A stretch of 64,000 nucleotides of DNA from Micropterix aruncella (Eukaryota; Arthropoda; Insecta; Lepidoptera; Micropterigidae), in the NCBI GenBank assembly GCA_944548615.1, contig OX155960.1, positions 34,634,499-34,698,498 on the forward strand, in the 5' to 3' direction. The position numbers and the translations under genes are program-made. Each line of letters opens with the position of its first letter. The stretch's first letter is position 1. Shown one piece after another: positions 48,130 through 59,352 of this stretch. Under the pieces are notes generated by a model, which saw only the letters and a program-made list of their open reading frames with translations, was not told the DNA's origin and did no database searches.

Positions 48130-49915
48130 ATGATCGTCTAAAACTTCGAGCCCCCGTTTCACCCTGTTAGAAGTTTGTTTTCGAAAAAACTTCGGATATC
48201 TCATCTTACTTTCATGGGTGAGTAAGGCACCCTATTTTAGAATTCTTACCTTATTCCATTTCAGATATACACGTACTAAGTTTTCGACCCTCGTTTCACT
48301 TCGTCAGGGGTGGTTTAAAAAAAATCTCTTATCCCTTTATTTATTTTAGAGAACATTTCAACCAATATTTAAATTGATCCATTTTTAAAAGGGTTTCCAT
48401 CATTTTACACTTTTGGGGGTTGATATTCGAATAGCCCTCGAATACATGTTTCTTTAATTAATTACATAATTGCCATAAATGTCGAAGTGTTAATCCATTC
48501 AAAGATATGCATTGCACCGGCTATAATTTCAACCCCACGTTTCACCCTGTTAAGGGTTGAATTTGGTAAAAACCTCGATTACGTCTTTCTTATTTTCTTG
48601 GGGAAATCACCCTAATTTCAAATTCTTACCTATTCCTTTTAAGATATAACTTTACTAAATTTTCTGCTATAGTTTCTCCCTGTTAGGGCAGTTTTTCTCA
48701 AAACTATCAAACATTATATAAAATCGAAGACTATCGCGGTTGTTTGACATTATAAATAGGATAGAAACGAATTTACCGCTTGAAATTTGTAGCACCCGAC
48801 GTTTCGGTAACGTTGCAGCCGCCGTTGTCCAGGGTAGACTGAAGTCCGAGTCCGGCCCCCACCACCGTTATAACCTACGCAGTGGCGGCAGCGATAAGCG
48901 GCCTAACCGCAAAACAACGGATTGACTGACAGCTCTTTCAGTTTACCCTGGACAACGGCGGCTACAACGTCACCGAAACGTCGGGTGTTACAAATTTCAC
49001 GCGATTAATTCGTTTCTATCCTATTTATAACATATTCCTTAATTTTCGCAGGAGAATATTACAATATTAATTCTAAATGATAAGATTTAAAAATATATCA
49101 TTATTTAATTTGCCCTTTAATGATGATTTCGACATAACTCTCTAATACGTTTTTTTAACATTTTGGATAAGAAAAAAATCTCCTGAATTTTGACGTCCTA
49201 TCTTCATATACTAAGGAGGTATGGTTAAAGTTTTAACATCTCGTTGCATCCTGTTAAGGTTCTGCTTTCAAAAAAACATATCTTTTCACACCTTTATGAA
49301 TCCAAAGGGAACTAAGTTTCAGTCTCTAGCCCCAGTCGTTTCGGCTATAAATGGTTTCCATCATTTTACCCTTTTGGGGGTTGATATTCGAATAGCCCTT
49401 GAATACATGTTTCTTTAATTAATTACGTAATTGCCCTTAATGTCGAAGTGTTAATCCACTACGAAGATATTCATTGCACCCGCTATAATTTCAACACCCC
49501 GTTTCCCCCTGTTAAGGGTTGAATTTAGTAAAAACCTCGAATACGTCTTTCTTATTTTCTTGGGGGAATCACCCTAATTTCAAATTCTTATCTTATTCCT
49601 TTTAAGATACACCTTTACTAAATTTACCGCCATAGTTTCTCCCTGTTAGGGCTAGTTTTTCTAAGAACTTTAAACACATATTAATTCCAAATGTTAAGAC
49701 TTAAAAAAATATAATCATTTAATTTTTCCTTTAATGATGATTTTCACATAACTCTCTAATACGTTTGTTTAACATTTTGGATAAGATTTTTTTTCCTTGA
49801 AAATCGAAGTCCTATCTTTATAATATACTAAGGTGATGATCACACCTTCATGAATCCAAAGGAAACTTTCTACAAAGTTTCAGTCTCTAGCCCCAGTGGT
49901 TTCGGCTCGGCGTTA
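48130..49915 (+). repeat. Tandem duplicated block (~644 bp unit) with ~133-bp subrepeats
   Basis: GGTTTCCATCATTTTAC, CTTTTGGGGGTTGATATTCG, TTAATTAATTAC and CCCTGTTAAGGGTTGAATTT follow in order from 48392 and again from 49352. Leaving out the inserted Penelope-like copy, the spacing is about 644 bp. Within units, a TTTCACCCTGTTA-like motif recurs at about 48160, 48295, 48541 and 48672, so there is a shorter period near 133 bp. No coding frame. Confidence 0.8.
48718..49032 (+). mobile_element. Penelope-like element copy D
   Basis: From left: about 32 bp matching the linker upstream of GIY-YIG (TAAAATCGAAGACTATCGCG, GTTGTTTGACA), then about 97 bp of inverted 3' tail (TTATAAATAGGATAGAAACG to GGTAGACTGAA), then sense C-terminal coding PHHRYNLRSGGSDKRPNRKT, TD, stop (48923-48925), then the 3' tail to TATCCTATTTATAA. 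The copy can fold almost end to end. It sits inside the first of two tandem 644-bp units; the second unit lacks it, giving an empty-site comparison. Confidence 0.85.
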
Positions 49916-52132
49916 ATGAATTACCGACTAAGTGAGTCAATCAGTCTCACCATTACCTTTTAATAAAAATATATTTGTTTTGTTCAAGCGCTATTGAGGC
50001 CGTTCATTATTTTCTGCAGATTTGTTGAGAACAAATTTGTTAAACGTGTATTGATGCAATTTCCACTAAAAACAAATTTAAAGCGCCTTCGAGGGTAATC
50101 TTGAAAGCGAGATATAATATTCCCCTATCTCGGTCTTCCCTACGAGTTTTCTTTTGTTGTTGTTTACTTAAACGATTTAAATAAAATATTTATGCATTTT
50201 TGTATTGTCTGTCCACTACATTCCTGTTGCTAATATTGATCCGCTATTCCGCCTTTTGAATACATCTGAATAGAGACCGGTTCGCTGTTTTGTTACTATT
50301 GTATAGGGCGGAACAATGCGTAATAAAACAACGAAAATCAACGCTGTTGCAAATGCGATTTAGCCTCAATTACTATTATATATAGGTAATATATAATAGA
50401 GAGGTATTTCATATATTTCAAGAAGTATTACACTTTTATCAAGGAAAAGAGACACAAACAGGGAGTGCTGAGCTTGAGTTGAATTCGAAAACTAGTCAGT
50501 AGCAGTTCAGGACCCAAGAACATAATCTTGTAATGTACTCGTCCTGAAGTAGTACCAACCGAGGTAGCATTATAAGATCCATTGTATAAACCCTTAAACA
50601 ATAAGGTACAATATTCGCAGTGCTGATTCTATATTGATTACTACGTTTCGCTGAAGTCGACATAATGTCCGTTGATATCATATTATTATCTTGATCCCAA
50701 TATATTAAATATATCATAACATGCAATCGTATTATTGGAAAACTACGTGACCGTCTGCCTGGTTATTTTGTTGCAAGAAAGCATCACGATCTTCAAAGAT
50801 GAGACGTTACTAGGATCAATAATGACTGTAGTGAAGGCAGAATATAATAAAATAGAGACGAATAATTTTATTTCAAATAGGATTACATAATATTACATAA
50901 TAACTAAAATTAACATTATATAATGAACATACATTGGTTTTAATTTTTTAAATGCACAAGTGGCGGAATTATCACTACCACGATATTCTGCTGTCGACCA
51001 TAAATGAGAGACTAATTTTAACTTGTCGTCATAAAGTACGTATAATAAATTTAATTTAAAATAAAGTAATATATTATAAGCTACAATATGCTATAATATT
51101 TATTTACTTTTTGTATAGATTGATAAATTTTATTCAAAGTTTACTTTTTCAAAATGTCTTACGAAACTTTGAGTTTAATAAATAAAACAAGCACTTATAC
51201 TAATAATAATAAGAATTAGCATAATGGTAATATTAATATTAATGCTATCAAATTAAATCTTATCAAATGAATTCGATTGATATAGTTATTACATATATCA
51301 AACGAATGCCATTGGTGCATTTATAAACCAGTTATTTCGGCCTTGTCGTTCTGCGACAATATTTTGACTCGTTATTAAAGAGGTCAATTTTATTGATCGA
51401 CGCGACGATAATATTTGGCTGTAGAGTGTAGCCGTGTATCAAGGTCTGTACGGCAACGTGACTTGTTTTGACTTATCGCTATGTATGTAACAGACTCTTA
51501 CAGCTGTGACTAATATCAATCGTTTCACTTTTTCCTTCTTAATACGTAATAATCTAATACGTTTTTTTTAAATAATAATACGTTTTTTTTTACACAGACA
51601 TATATATATTATACTTTACCAGTATATGTTTACATAAGCTATACAGTAAATGGGTAATACTTAATTAGAAGAGATGACATTGCAATGTTACTGCTTATTC
51701 AAAGAGCGAGACATAATCCGCGAATTACTATTACAACATTTGTAGTAATCGTATTACTTTACCATATGGGAAAGTATTGTAATGATATAATACATCAATA
51801 CTCCTACAACCAGAAATTACGCTTATATAGTATGATTTAAGTTGTTTCTAAGCCGAGATGATTGGTTCTTATCAGAATATCTCACGGCTCGGGAAGTTAC
51901 GTGATAACTCTAATTTTCGTTTTCTTCAAAGGGGATCGATCATTCGAAAGAAATGTTGATTTCTTGAACATTTCCATAGACGTTTCATACATGATTCTTG
52001 CCTAGAGTTGCCGTCTGTCCGGGTTTTCCCAAGCAGGGTTAGGAAGCTTATGGCGTCCGGGGAAGTCGAAGCGGGTTTTTGGTATCGTCAGAGGAAGGTG
52101 CCGGAGAAGAATTCAAAAGATCATATACTAAA
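49916..52132. other. Unassigned AT-rich DNA
   Basis: Over 2 kb without a recognised gene. Frames such as 50496-50726 (minus, 76 codons) have no identifiable features. Composition is strongly AT-rich from 50880 to 51650. Confidence 0.5.
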
Positions 52133-52263
52133 ATGAAACAAGTAAATATACTAAAATGAATAAAAAACACGACTGCCGCTGCAATTATCTTTATTACGGT
52201 TTTTTATGAAATATTTGTGGTTTATATATTTATCCAAATAGATAAATGTATATTTCCGGAATG

Positions 52264-52503
52264 TAAAATACTTAAAAAAGTAGAGCCTTATTGTCTGATT
52301 ATGATCGTATAGCTGTACTTTTAGTTTGAAATGCATAACGAAGATTTAATTCGATTATTTAACGTTTTACTGACAATTTGAATATTACGATGAATAATTT
52401 TACTACGTAATTTTACTACGAGTAGTATCGATACTTACTAACTAACCCAATTATTTTGACACGTCCCAGAGCGGTCTTTAGCAGTCAATTGGACACGACG
52501 AAA
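52264..52503 (+). mobile_element. Short insertion with TTTTGACACGTCC 3' segment
   Basis: Ends with ATTTTGACACGTCCCAGAGC, GGTCTTTAGCAGTCAATTGG, ACACGACGAAAATGTAATGT. The same end is at 56277-56343, where the last unit is repeated (ATGTAATGTAATGT). A conserved 3' end with a short repeating tail and an AATGT flanking repeat suggests a SINE or a LINE 3' end. Confidence 0.5.
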
Positions 52504-52572
52504 ATGTAATGTGCTCTATCAAACCTTTTATTTGGCACTAAACACCATACATTTATGTTAATTTATGGAATA

Positions 52573-52791
52573 CTAGCTGCGCCCAGCGGTTTCGCCCGCG
52601 TGGTGATGGAAAATTGTGATAATGATGATAGAAAACCATATATCTTTATAAATTATACCCTATGTGTTATTCTGACGTGTAAGCTATATTATTGTAAAGT
52701 TTCATCAAAATCCATTTAGTAGTTTTTGCGTGAAAGAGTAACAAACATCCATACATACATACAAACTTTCGCGTTTATAATATTAGTAGGA
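52573..52791 (-). mobile_element. Helitron, non-autonomous, 219 bp, complete
   Basis: Minus strand 5' end TCCTACTAATATTATAAACG at 52791 and 3' end CACGCGGGCGAAACCGCTGG, GCGCAGCTAG at 52573, flanked by A and T. A GTATGTATGTATG microsatellite lies ~25 bp inside the 5' end and GCGGGCGAAACCGC can form the 3' hairpin. The layout agrees with small lepidopteran Helitrons (Lep1-like). It interrupts a MITE copy and so is the younger insertion. Confidence 0.9.
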
Positions 52792-52988
52792 TTTAGACAA
52801 CTACTTACTTGATATTTTAACAGTTAACGTACTCTATACCATTCAGGATGACAAAAGAATTCTAACAATGCCACACACTTCTAAATCGGTTGAAGTGTTT
52901 AGAAGTTATGTTGGAATAAAGAAACGGAAAACATAGATAGGTATACCGTGAACACATTACAATCCTTTTTTGTTGGGAAGTCGTGTAA

Positions 52989-53634
52989 AAATAGGTAAGC
53001 ATTGGTCATAATCTCTATTTCCGAATTAACCTCAAGTATTTTTTTAAAGGGGAGTGTAATAATTGGTCTATCATTGTACCATCACATATTCAATTTTGAC
53101 GATTTAAACTTTTTTAATAGATGGAAAAAAAAGAATTTGCAAGACAATATAATAATATTGTAGTGAGAATTAAATTCAATGCGCACAAACTATTTTGGAA
53201 ATGTGGTCGATGATGGTGAGTTTCTAAAAAATAAAGTTCGTTATAAACTATTAGTGTAAATATCAATATTGTTCTTTTTTAGTCTATGTTGATTCCAGTC
53301 ACCGGTTGTTTTCCGAACTTGCGATATTAGCTGCAGATTATGTGTTCAAGCTTCCTACACAAAACTCATAGCACAGTATATAGTATCAAAGGTCAAAGTA
53401 GTCCTTTCCAAATATAAAAGCAACTTTTAAGGGCGTTGATTTGATTTGACTCTAGATGTCTGTTCAAACAGGGAAAAAGCCTACCTGCAAGAAACCCAAA
53501 ACCTTATAAACTTACGTACGAATCAGCTACGCATACTCACTTAACTCCTGACGGGTCACTGTAAGCACTTGATTAAGCATCTACAACAGTTGGGAATATC
53601 TGAGACTGATTACATGCTAATGCAGTCAAGGAGC
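52989..53634. other. Unassigned DNA
   Basis: No recognised feature. Confidence 0.5.
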
Positions 53635-53932
<298 letters not shown>

Positions 53933-53965
53933 GCGGAAATCCACAGATGGCACTATCATTTTCAT

Positions 53966-54218
53966 TTTTTACATTTCTCTTTTGATTACATATCTACAGA
54001 CAGAGAGCTTCTTTTAGACACTTCAACCAAATTTTTATACAACTAGCTGTTCTCTCAATTTGGCGGTTACACGCAAAACACGTTTATTTTTTTATTTTTT
54101 TCTGTTTTGATGACCTTTTTAATTTTTCTCTTTTGATGACACATCTACAGACCGAGAGTTTTTTTTAGACACCTCAATACAATTTTCATACCTAGTCGTT
54201 CTCTCAATATGGCGATTT
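53966..54218 (+). repeat. ~150-bp tandem duplication
   Basis: CTCTTTTGATTACATATCTA-CAGA at 53977 matches CTCTTTTGATGACACATCTA-CAGA at 54128, and both are followed by GAGAG, TTTTAGACAC, ATTTT-ATAC and TTCTCTCAAT-TGGCG. Two diverged units. Confidence 0.75.
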
Positions 54219-54253
54219 CAAATTAATATATAGATATATGACAACTAATAAAA

Positions 54254-54280
54254 CCAGTCTACCTTGGACAACGGCGGTTA
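54254..54280 (+). repeat. Penelope-like tail fragment
   Basis: CCAGTCTACCTTGGACAACG followed by GCGGTTA matches the start of the Penelope-like 3' tail in copies B, C and D. Only about 27 bp remain, immediately beside the mariner remnant. Confidence 0.5.
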
Positions 54281-54299
54281 TGGAAGTTTTTAGAATATC

Positions 54300-54996
54300 A
54301 AAAATCAGATATAAAAATGTAAATTATGTTATTGCTTTTCGAAGTATTCTCCGTGGCAATTGATACCTTTTCTGCATGCGATGGAATCATTATGCGGGAC
54401 CTACCCTTCTTGAGGCACCCATTCTTTCGCCGTTTCGAAAGCCGTTACTGTTTCTTCGTCTCATGCATTCATAAAGCGAGTTCCTTTGAGTTTATCTTGA
54501 ACTTTAAGAAATAAATAAAAATCACAGGGCGCAAGGTCGGTACTGTATGGCGGTTTACCCATTTACAGTGGATAAAAAATATTTCTTTGTAGGGCGAATA
54601 CAGCTGGATCCCTGTCGTGCTGAAGGATCATTCTGCTTCGTGGGCATCGTTATTTGACTTTTCTCAAAAAATAAGGCAAGCTGCTATTAACATACCAGTC
54701 CACAGTTACTGTTATTTTATTTTCTGATATTAGGATAGTGAGCTGATCCTCCAAAGAAAGAGGCAAACTTCTTCATTTCAGTACTGACCTTTCTTCACTT
54801 TCATTGGCAACTCTTCGAAAGGAAAGTCCCACTGCGTAGATTGCCTCTTAGTTTCAGGTTCATAGATGTAGATCCAGCTTTCATAACCTGTGACAAATAT
54901 AGGTTTTGATTTACCATTGTCAGATGTTTCCAGCATTTGACGACACCATTCCACCAGATAGCGTGTTTGAGCATCGCTCAAATTGTGCATTTTTCT
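54300..54996 (-). pseudogene. mariner (Tc1/mariner) transposase remnant
   Basis: On the minus strand, 54990-54778 reads HNLSDAQTRYLVEWCRQMLE, then FVTGYESWIYIYEPETKRQS and FPFEELPMKVKKG. Further on, 54556-54470 reads PPYSTDLAPCDFYLFLKVQD, KLKGTRFMNA, stop, and near the end YFEKQ. These match the catalytic core of DD34D-type mariner transposases, which cut and paste at TA. The first catalytic Asp (TGDE) is Tyr here (TGYE); the third (CDF) is kept. There are several frame breaks and the N-terminal DNA-binding region was not found. The element is dead. Confidence 0.85.
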
Positions 54997-55438
54997 TAAA
55001 TATTGTGTATCGCTCTAAAACGACAGGCCAAAAAAAAAATATTTGCACTTATTTTCAGAAACATATAAATATTTTTTGTCATTGCATTTATTAGTGTAGG
55101 TAAATGACAGTTTGTAAATATGTTCAGCCTTATCCAGACCCAATCTCGCCAATAGTCTTCTGACGACTGCTAACGACTTCATAGGCTGTTATAATGTTTT
55201 AACATATAACAAATCGCATTTGATACTACCATTGATTTTATAATAAAATCAATGATACTACTCACCATCACAGAAATAATTAAAAGTGAAACGAAATCAA
55301 TGCGCAGTCACAATAATATATTTAATGTACGTTTCTTATTTCTTTATTTATTATTTGTTTAGCGATATATCTATTTATTAATCTGACCGAATTCGAGTGC
55401 CATGACTTTGCAAATATTGTACCAATTTGAATGATAAT
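54997..55438. other. Unassigned DNA; possible mariner 5' side
   Basis: Upstream of the transposase remnant on its strand, but I could not identify the N-terminal domain or a TIR. Confidence 0.35.
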
Positions 55439-55880
55439 GCTGCCATGGAATTCACCGACCGGAGTCGGGCCCATCAAAATACTATTTTCTTTTTTTTTTT
55501 TACACTTCTGGGGGGTGAGCAGTGGATTCCGGACTTACGAACCGGCTGTGGTAGGTTTAGGACAGCTGTCTTGCCACATATGAGCGTCCACCTTACCACC
55601 CATTCACTCCCCCTTCGAAGCCATAGAATTTGAGATGCAGAAATTGCGGTTTTAGAAAATTTTTCTAGAAAGGAGTTGATTATTTTCCTGGAGAGACCAA
55701 GATCTTTAAAAAGGTGAAACAAAGATTTAGCTGGCAGGCCACGAGCGCCTACTTCCACCGCGTGAAGGTGAACAGTGAAGCCGTTCCGGGTGACGGCATT
55801 TGCGTGGTCATGGTATTTATTTAATTTGTACTCGTGGTCTTTTGGGATATTTGATTCCCATGGAACAGTTAATTCTACGA
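55439..55880 (-). pseudogene. RLE-type LINE, second copy, shorter 5' truncation
   Basis: Same 3' end (GCTGCCATGGAATTCACCGA at 55439, plus strand) and same frame as the copy at 19353: IVELTVPWESN, YKLNKYHDHANAVTRNGFT, VEVGARGLPAKSLFHLFKDL, ILWLRRGSEWVVRW, ending CSPPRSVKKKKK. It stops at 55880 within the endonuclease core, so the RPD motif is lost. By eye it is over 90% identical to the first copy. A longer T run at 55489-55501 adds lysine codons near the end. Confidence 0.85.
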
Positions 55881-56508
55881 TGTACTTTAAATATTTTAAT
55901 GTAAGATTTAGCTTTAGTTTGATTATTTAACTATTTACTTACCACTTTGGAAATTACTATGTACAGTTTTTAGTACGTATAAATTCGATTTATTGACTAT
56001 TTCAATTGTTAGGCTTCTGCTTTGATTATGCAACTTTTTAACTGACTATTTTAATTATTGTGTGTTTAGTAGGTAGCCATTAGAATTATTGACTATTTTA
56101 TTAAATAAGCCTTTAATTTGTTTTTTAATACGACGATTTGATTTTTATTTTTTTTCTACAACGAATAACTTTTAGTAGGTTCCAAAGTTTCTTAGATACT
56201 ATATATTAAAATAAAATAATATATGTATGTTAAGTAAAGATTAAAGTAGTAATGAGACTTACTACTTAAAACACAAATATTTTGACACGTCCAAGAGCGG
56301 TTTTTAGCCGCCAATTAGACACGACGTAAATGTAATGTAATGTACTAATTAAGTTAAAAATGCCTTTCACGTTACATCTTGTATTGACATAATCTTTATC
56401 TCTGTTATTTTAGTAGATTGTGAATTTGTTTGTTTTTTCAATAAACGAGGTAAGTCACTCTTGGGTAATTTCAAAGTTGAGCAATGCCACACGACTATGT
56501 TTATATTA
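55881..56508. repeat. AT-rich DNA with a second TTTTGACACGTCC segment
   Basis: 56277-56343 repeats the 3' end of the insertion at 52264: TTTTGACACGTCCAAGAGCG, GTTTTTAGCCGCCAATTAGA, CACGACGTAAATGTAATGTA. The rest has no recognised feature. Confidence 0.5.
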
Positions 56509-56752
56509 TATGAGGCCACCAGAACCAGAGTGGCCCAAATACAAAAACCATTTTTGTGGATATGGGCCAAAAAAGTTAAAGGGAATTTTTAAGTGAACAT
56601 AGCAAATAACAGTAGTATGGCAGATAGTTTTTATTTTGATGATTTCTTGAAGATATCAATGTTGGGCGGATCTGGAATTTATATGGATTTTTGCATTTAA
56701 CTCAAAATCACCAAGATATCACTTGTGCCACCCTAGTTCTGGTGGCCTCATA
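56509..56752. mobile_element. Small TIR element (MITE)
   Basis: ATATGAGGCCACCAGAACCA at the left and, inverted, ATGAGGCCACCAGAACTAGG at the right flank about 200 bp of non-coding sequence. Outer bases on both sides read ATAT, so a short TA-rich target duplication is possible. Confidence 0.75.
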
Positions 56753-57299
56753 TTTGCGTTGGTTTCCTTCTCTATCAATTAAATTCGATGTGACCTTCTT
56801 ACATAATCAGATATCATTTTATTTTATTGTTTGTCATCTTCATTCGTTTACCAGCACCCTGAGCTCAGCTGCACTGTTGCAGAATGCCTTAGGTGTCAGA
56901 CCAGCTTCCTCCTAGATGCTTCCTCCTAGATTCGGCCCTACATATGCTAGAGTCACCGTCGGCAAATTACCGCGGCCATAACGATTATTATTGAATTGCG
57001 CAATGCAATGGGAGCGTGTCAGCATCGCTTGCACCTCGGGGCGCGGCGCTGAGAAGCGTAAGTGAAAAGCGGATGCAGGATTCCTCTTCACAACATATCT
57101 TCGTCGTGTCAAGACCATTCGCCACGCTAGGCGATAAAATACAAGAATTACCCCTCTTGCATGACACACGATCACTATTCCCAAGAGTTTATAGTTGTTT
57201 AAACGGATAAGGTAATAACTAAGCACTTGCACGGCTATACTCATTGATTTCAAGGTATCCTCAGTCGTTGGTGTCTATTATAATTTCTTTTTTCTTTTT
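56753..57299. other. Unassigned DNA with a GC-richer open region
   Basis: 56930-57215 is GC-richer and open on both strands (minus 56912-57253, 113 codons; plus 57016-57210, 64 codons). Neither peptide matches a family I know. Confidence 0.35.
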
Positions 57300-57309
57300 T
57301 ACTTTCCTG

Positions 57310-57600
57310 GCCCATCAACAACGAGGAGGGAAAGTATTGTTACAGCACAATTTTTTTTCGAGATGAAGGCGGAAATATTCGTTTTGGGCCCCCTTGAGAC
57401 TATTAAGACCAATTCCTGATGACAGTCGTTCTGTGTGTCTATCTGTGTCGCCGTGTGTATTCCTCTACGATAGCGCCCAAACCCTTAATCCAATTGAGCT
57501 GAAATTTGGCAAGAGGGCATCATTTGGTCATGGCAAGAATTGAAAAGGTCGTGGTTAAAATCGGTCCATCAGCGGTGACACTAGTCATATTTCAATCTCG
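57310..57600 (+). repeat. Probable dispersed repeat segment
   Basis: The order TTCTGTGTGTCTATCTGTGT, GCGCCCAAACCCTTAATCCA, ATTGAGCTGAAATTTGGCA, ATCGGTCCATCAGCGG is like widespread insect repeats in which such phrases recur. I see only one copy here, so this rests on memory. Confidence 0.35.
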
Positions 57601-58372
57601 ACCATATTTTTAGATAATCCTTCTAATATTTTTAGATATGTACCCTACTCGCACAAGATATGTAGACCAGTGGCATATTTTTTGGACAAGTCACATTTCC
57701 TGCTCCTCGTGCACTTCTACATTTGTTATCAAGCTCTTCCACGTGATATTCTGAACTGGATGGTCCAGTTCAAGAAATCTTTAGGTTAATTTTCTTACTT
57801 TCGAATTATGAGGATTTAATGTTTCTTTCTTTCTATGTTTTTTGATAATATGTAAAAATAAAATGAAGATATAGCTTTAAATGTACCAGAAAATACGTTA
57901 TTTTAACTGTTTAAAACTTTAAACTAACTTCTTAGTTTTTAAGATGAGAAAAATAAAAAAATACGCTTATCCCAATCCTTTGAATTTAGGGATTTTATAA
58001 CATTTTTGAAATTGAAATCAGTGAATTTTGGCATTGGATAGAGACTTAGATTAAAATAGAAGTACTGAAAAAAGCACTTAGAGATTTAAAAAAAGAATTA
58101 GGAGTAATTAAAATCAATTAAAAATTTCGTATACAGTGTTGCCAACTCAAAACGGTCAAAAGATGATTTTTTGAATTTGATTCTTTTAATTTTTTCTCTA
58201 CCTTCACATTATAACAGTCGTAGCATTTGGTTCAATTAATTTTTAATTTTAAATTCATGTGGCTGTTGCAAAAGATTTATGTTTTAGCTGTATTATTATT
58301 GCCTGGGCAATCCTAGCAAGAATATCTTCATTTTGTGAAATATTTTTTTTATTGTTTGCAGACTCGCCCTCA
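57601..58372. other. Unassigned AT-rich DNA
   Basis: No gene or repeat identified. Confidence 0.5.
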
Positions 58373-58510
58373 CGCAAGGAATCCGAGTGAGGGGCTGTTT
58401 TCGCCGCCGACGGCTAGATGGCGGTAGTGACAACAGCGATGCTCCGCCAACCGGCAGGTGGACTCCACGAGTCGCCGTACTACGCCGGCCAGCGGGTAGG
58501 TGGCGCCACG
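58373..58510. other. GC-rich segment of unknown origin
   Basis: CTCGCCCTCACGCAAGGAAT followed by CCGAGTGAGGGGC forms a hairpin, then a run of GCCGCCGAC, CCGGCAGGTGG and GGTGGCGCCACG. It is an isolated GC island in AT-rich DNA. No frame is convincing. Confidence 0.4.
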
Positions 58511-58661
58511 TTTATAATAAAATAATAATAATCTACTTTCTATTTATTCAAAGAACAGCGTAAAATTTTCAACTGGTATACATTATTACGTTATCACTAG
58601 AGGCTTCATTGTAAACAGTAGCAAAATAGAGGACACTGCAGCCCAGTATTTATTCAAATCA

Positions 58662-58745
58662 ACGGCGCCTAACTAGGCCTAAGCCTGTACTATGGCAAGG
58701 GTACCAAGCAAACAGTGGCTTGTGCATAGTTTAAACTACATAATT
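58662..58745 (-). repeat. LINE 3'-end-like segment
   Basis: CAACGGCGCCTAACTAGGCC and TAAGCCTGTACTATGGCAAG resemble the LINE 3' end at 8819-8860 (CAACGCCACCTAACTAGGCC). A coding part upstream on the minus strand was not recognised. Confidence 0.5.
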
Positions 58746-59092
58746 ATAGAAATAAGTTATGTATCGAATATTATTATATTAAAACTAACCGAAAATAATT
58801 AACAACCTACAGATTAATCATTACTCTAAAAACTAAGTCATTGATATGTCAATGCGTCATCAATCATCTAAACTCTAAAGTATCCAATCATCCAATCGCA
58901 TATGTATAAAACAGCGGCAGTGCACTAACAGCCTAAAACTAATGCCTTTTATTCAACGTGTTTCATGAAGTATGTACTCGTATATACGAGTATATAGCAC
59001 TGTTTCGAGAAAAAATAGAATTCGTGTTTGTACCGGATCTCCACGTCTTAATATTCTGGGAATCTAAAAGGGAATTTCTGGAAAATGTCGGT

Positions 59093-59119
59093 CTCTGTGT
59101 GTGTGTGTGTGTGTGCGTG

Positions 59120-59160
<41 letters not shown>

Positions 59161-59184
59161 GTGTGGGTGTGTGGGTGTGTGGAT
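59093..59184. repeat. Compound microsatellite (GT)n, (GA)n, (GGGTGT)n
   Basis: GTGTGTGTGTGT, then GAGAGAGAGAGA, then GTGTGTGGGTGTGTGG. The frames across it are artefacts. Confidence 0.97.
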
Positions 59185-59352
59185 ATTTGTTTGTTTGTTT
59201 GAAAAACTTTCTTGCGCACTCAAAGGTGGGCCCAGCATGGTGGGCCTATTGCCAAGTGGCAATGACTTACGACCATACCGCCAGGGTAATTGCGGCTAAA
59301 TGTTTATGTAATAATAATAGTAATAATAATAAAACGCTTTATTTAATTAGTC

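Larger units (their letters stand above)
52133..52988 (+). mobile_element. AT-rich MITE family, copy 5, interrupted twice
   Basis: MITE blocks are at 52133-52263 (AAACACGACTGCCGCTGCA, ATATTTGTGGTTTATATATT), 52504-52572 (TTTATTTGGCACTAAACACC) and 52793-52988 (CTAAATCGGTTGAAGTGTTT, TTTTGTTGGGAAGTCGTGT). The first gap is a ~240-bp insertion with AATGT on both sides; the second is a complete Helitron. Removing both gives the same order as the copy at 27972. Confidence 0.75.

Noticed and set aside
48740..48925. Complete 61-residue small protein
   Set aside because: Its N-terminal part is translated from inverted Penelope-like tail; only the last ~25 residues are the element's true C-terminus.
54041..54068. 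CTAGCTG as a Helitron 3' end
   Set aside because: The following sequence lacks the GC-rich hairpin, and the site is within a tandem duplication whose other unit reads CTAGTCG.
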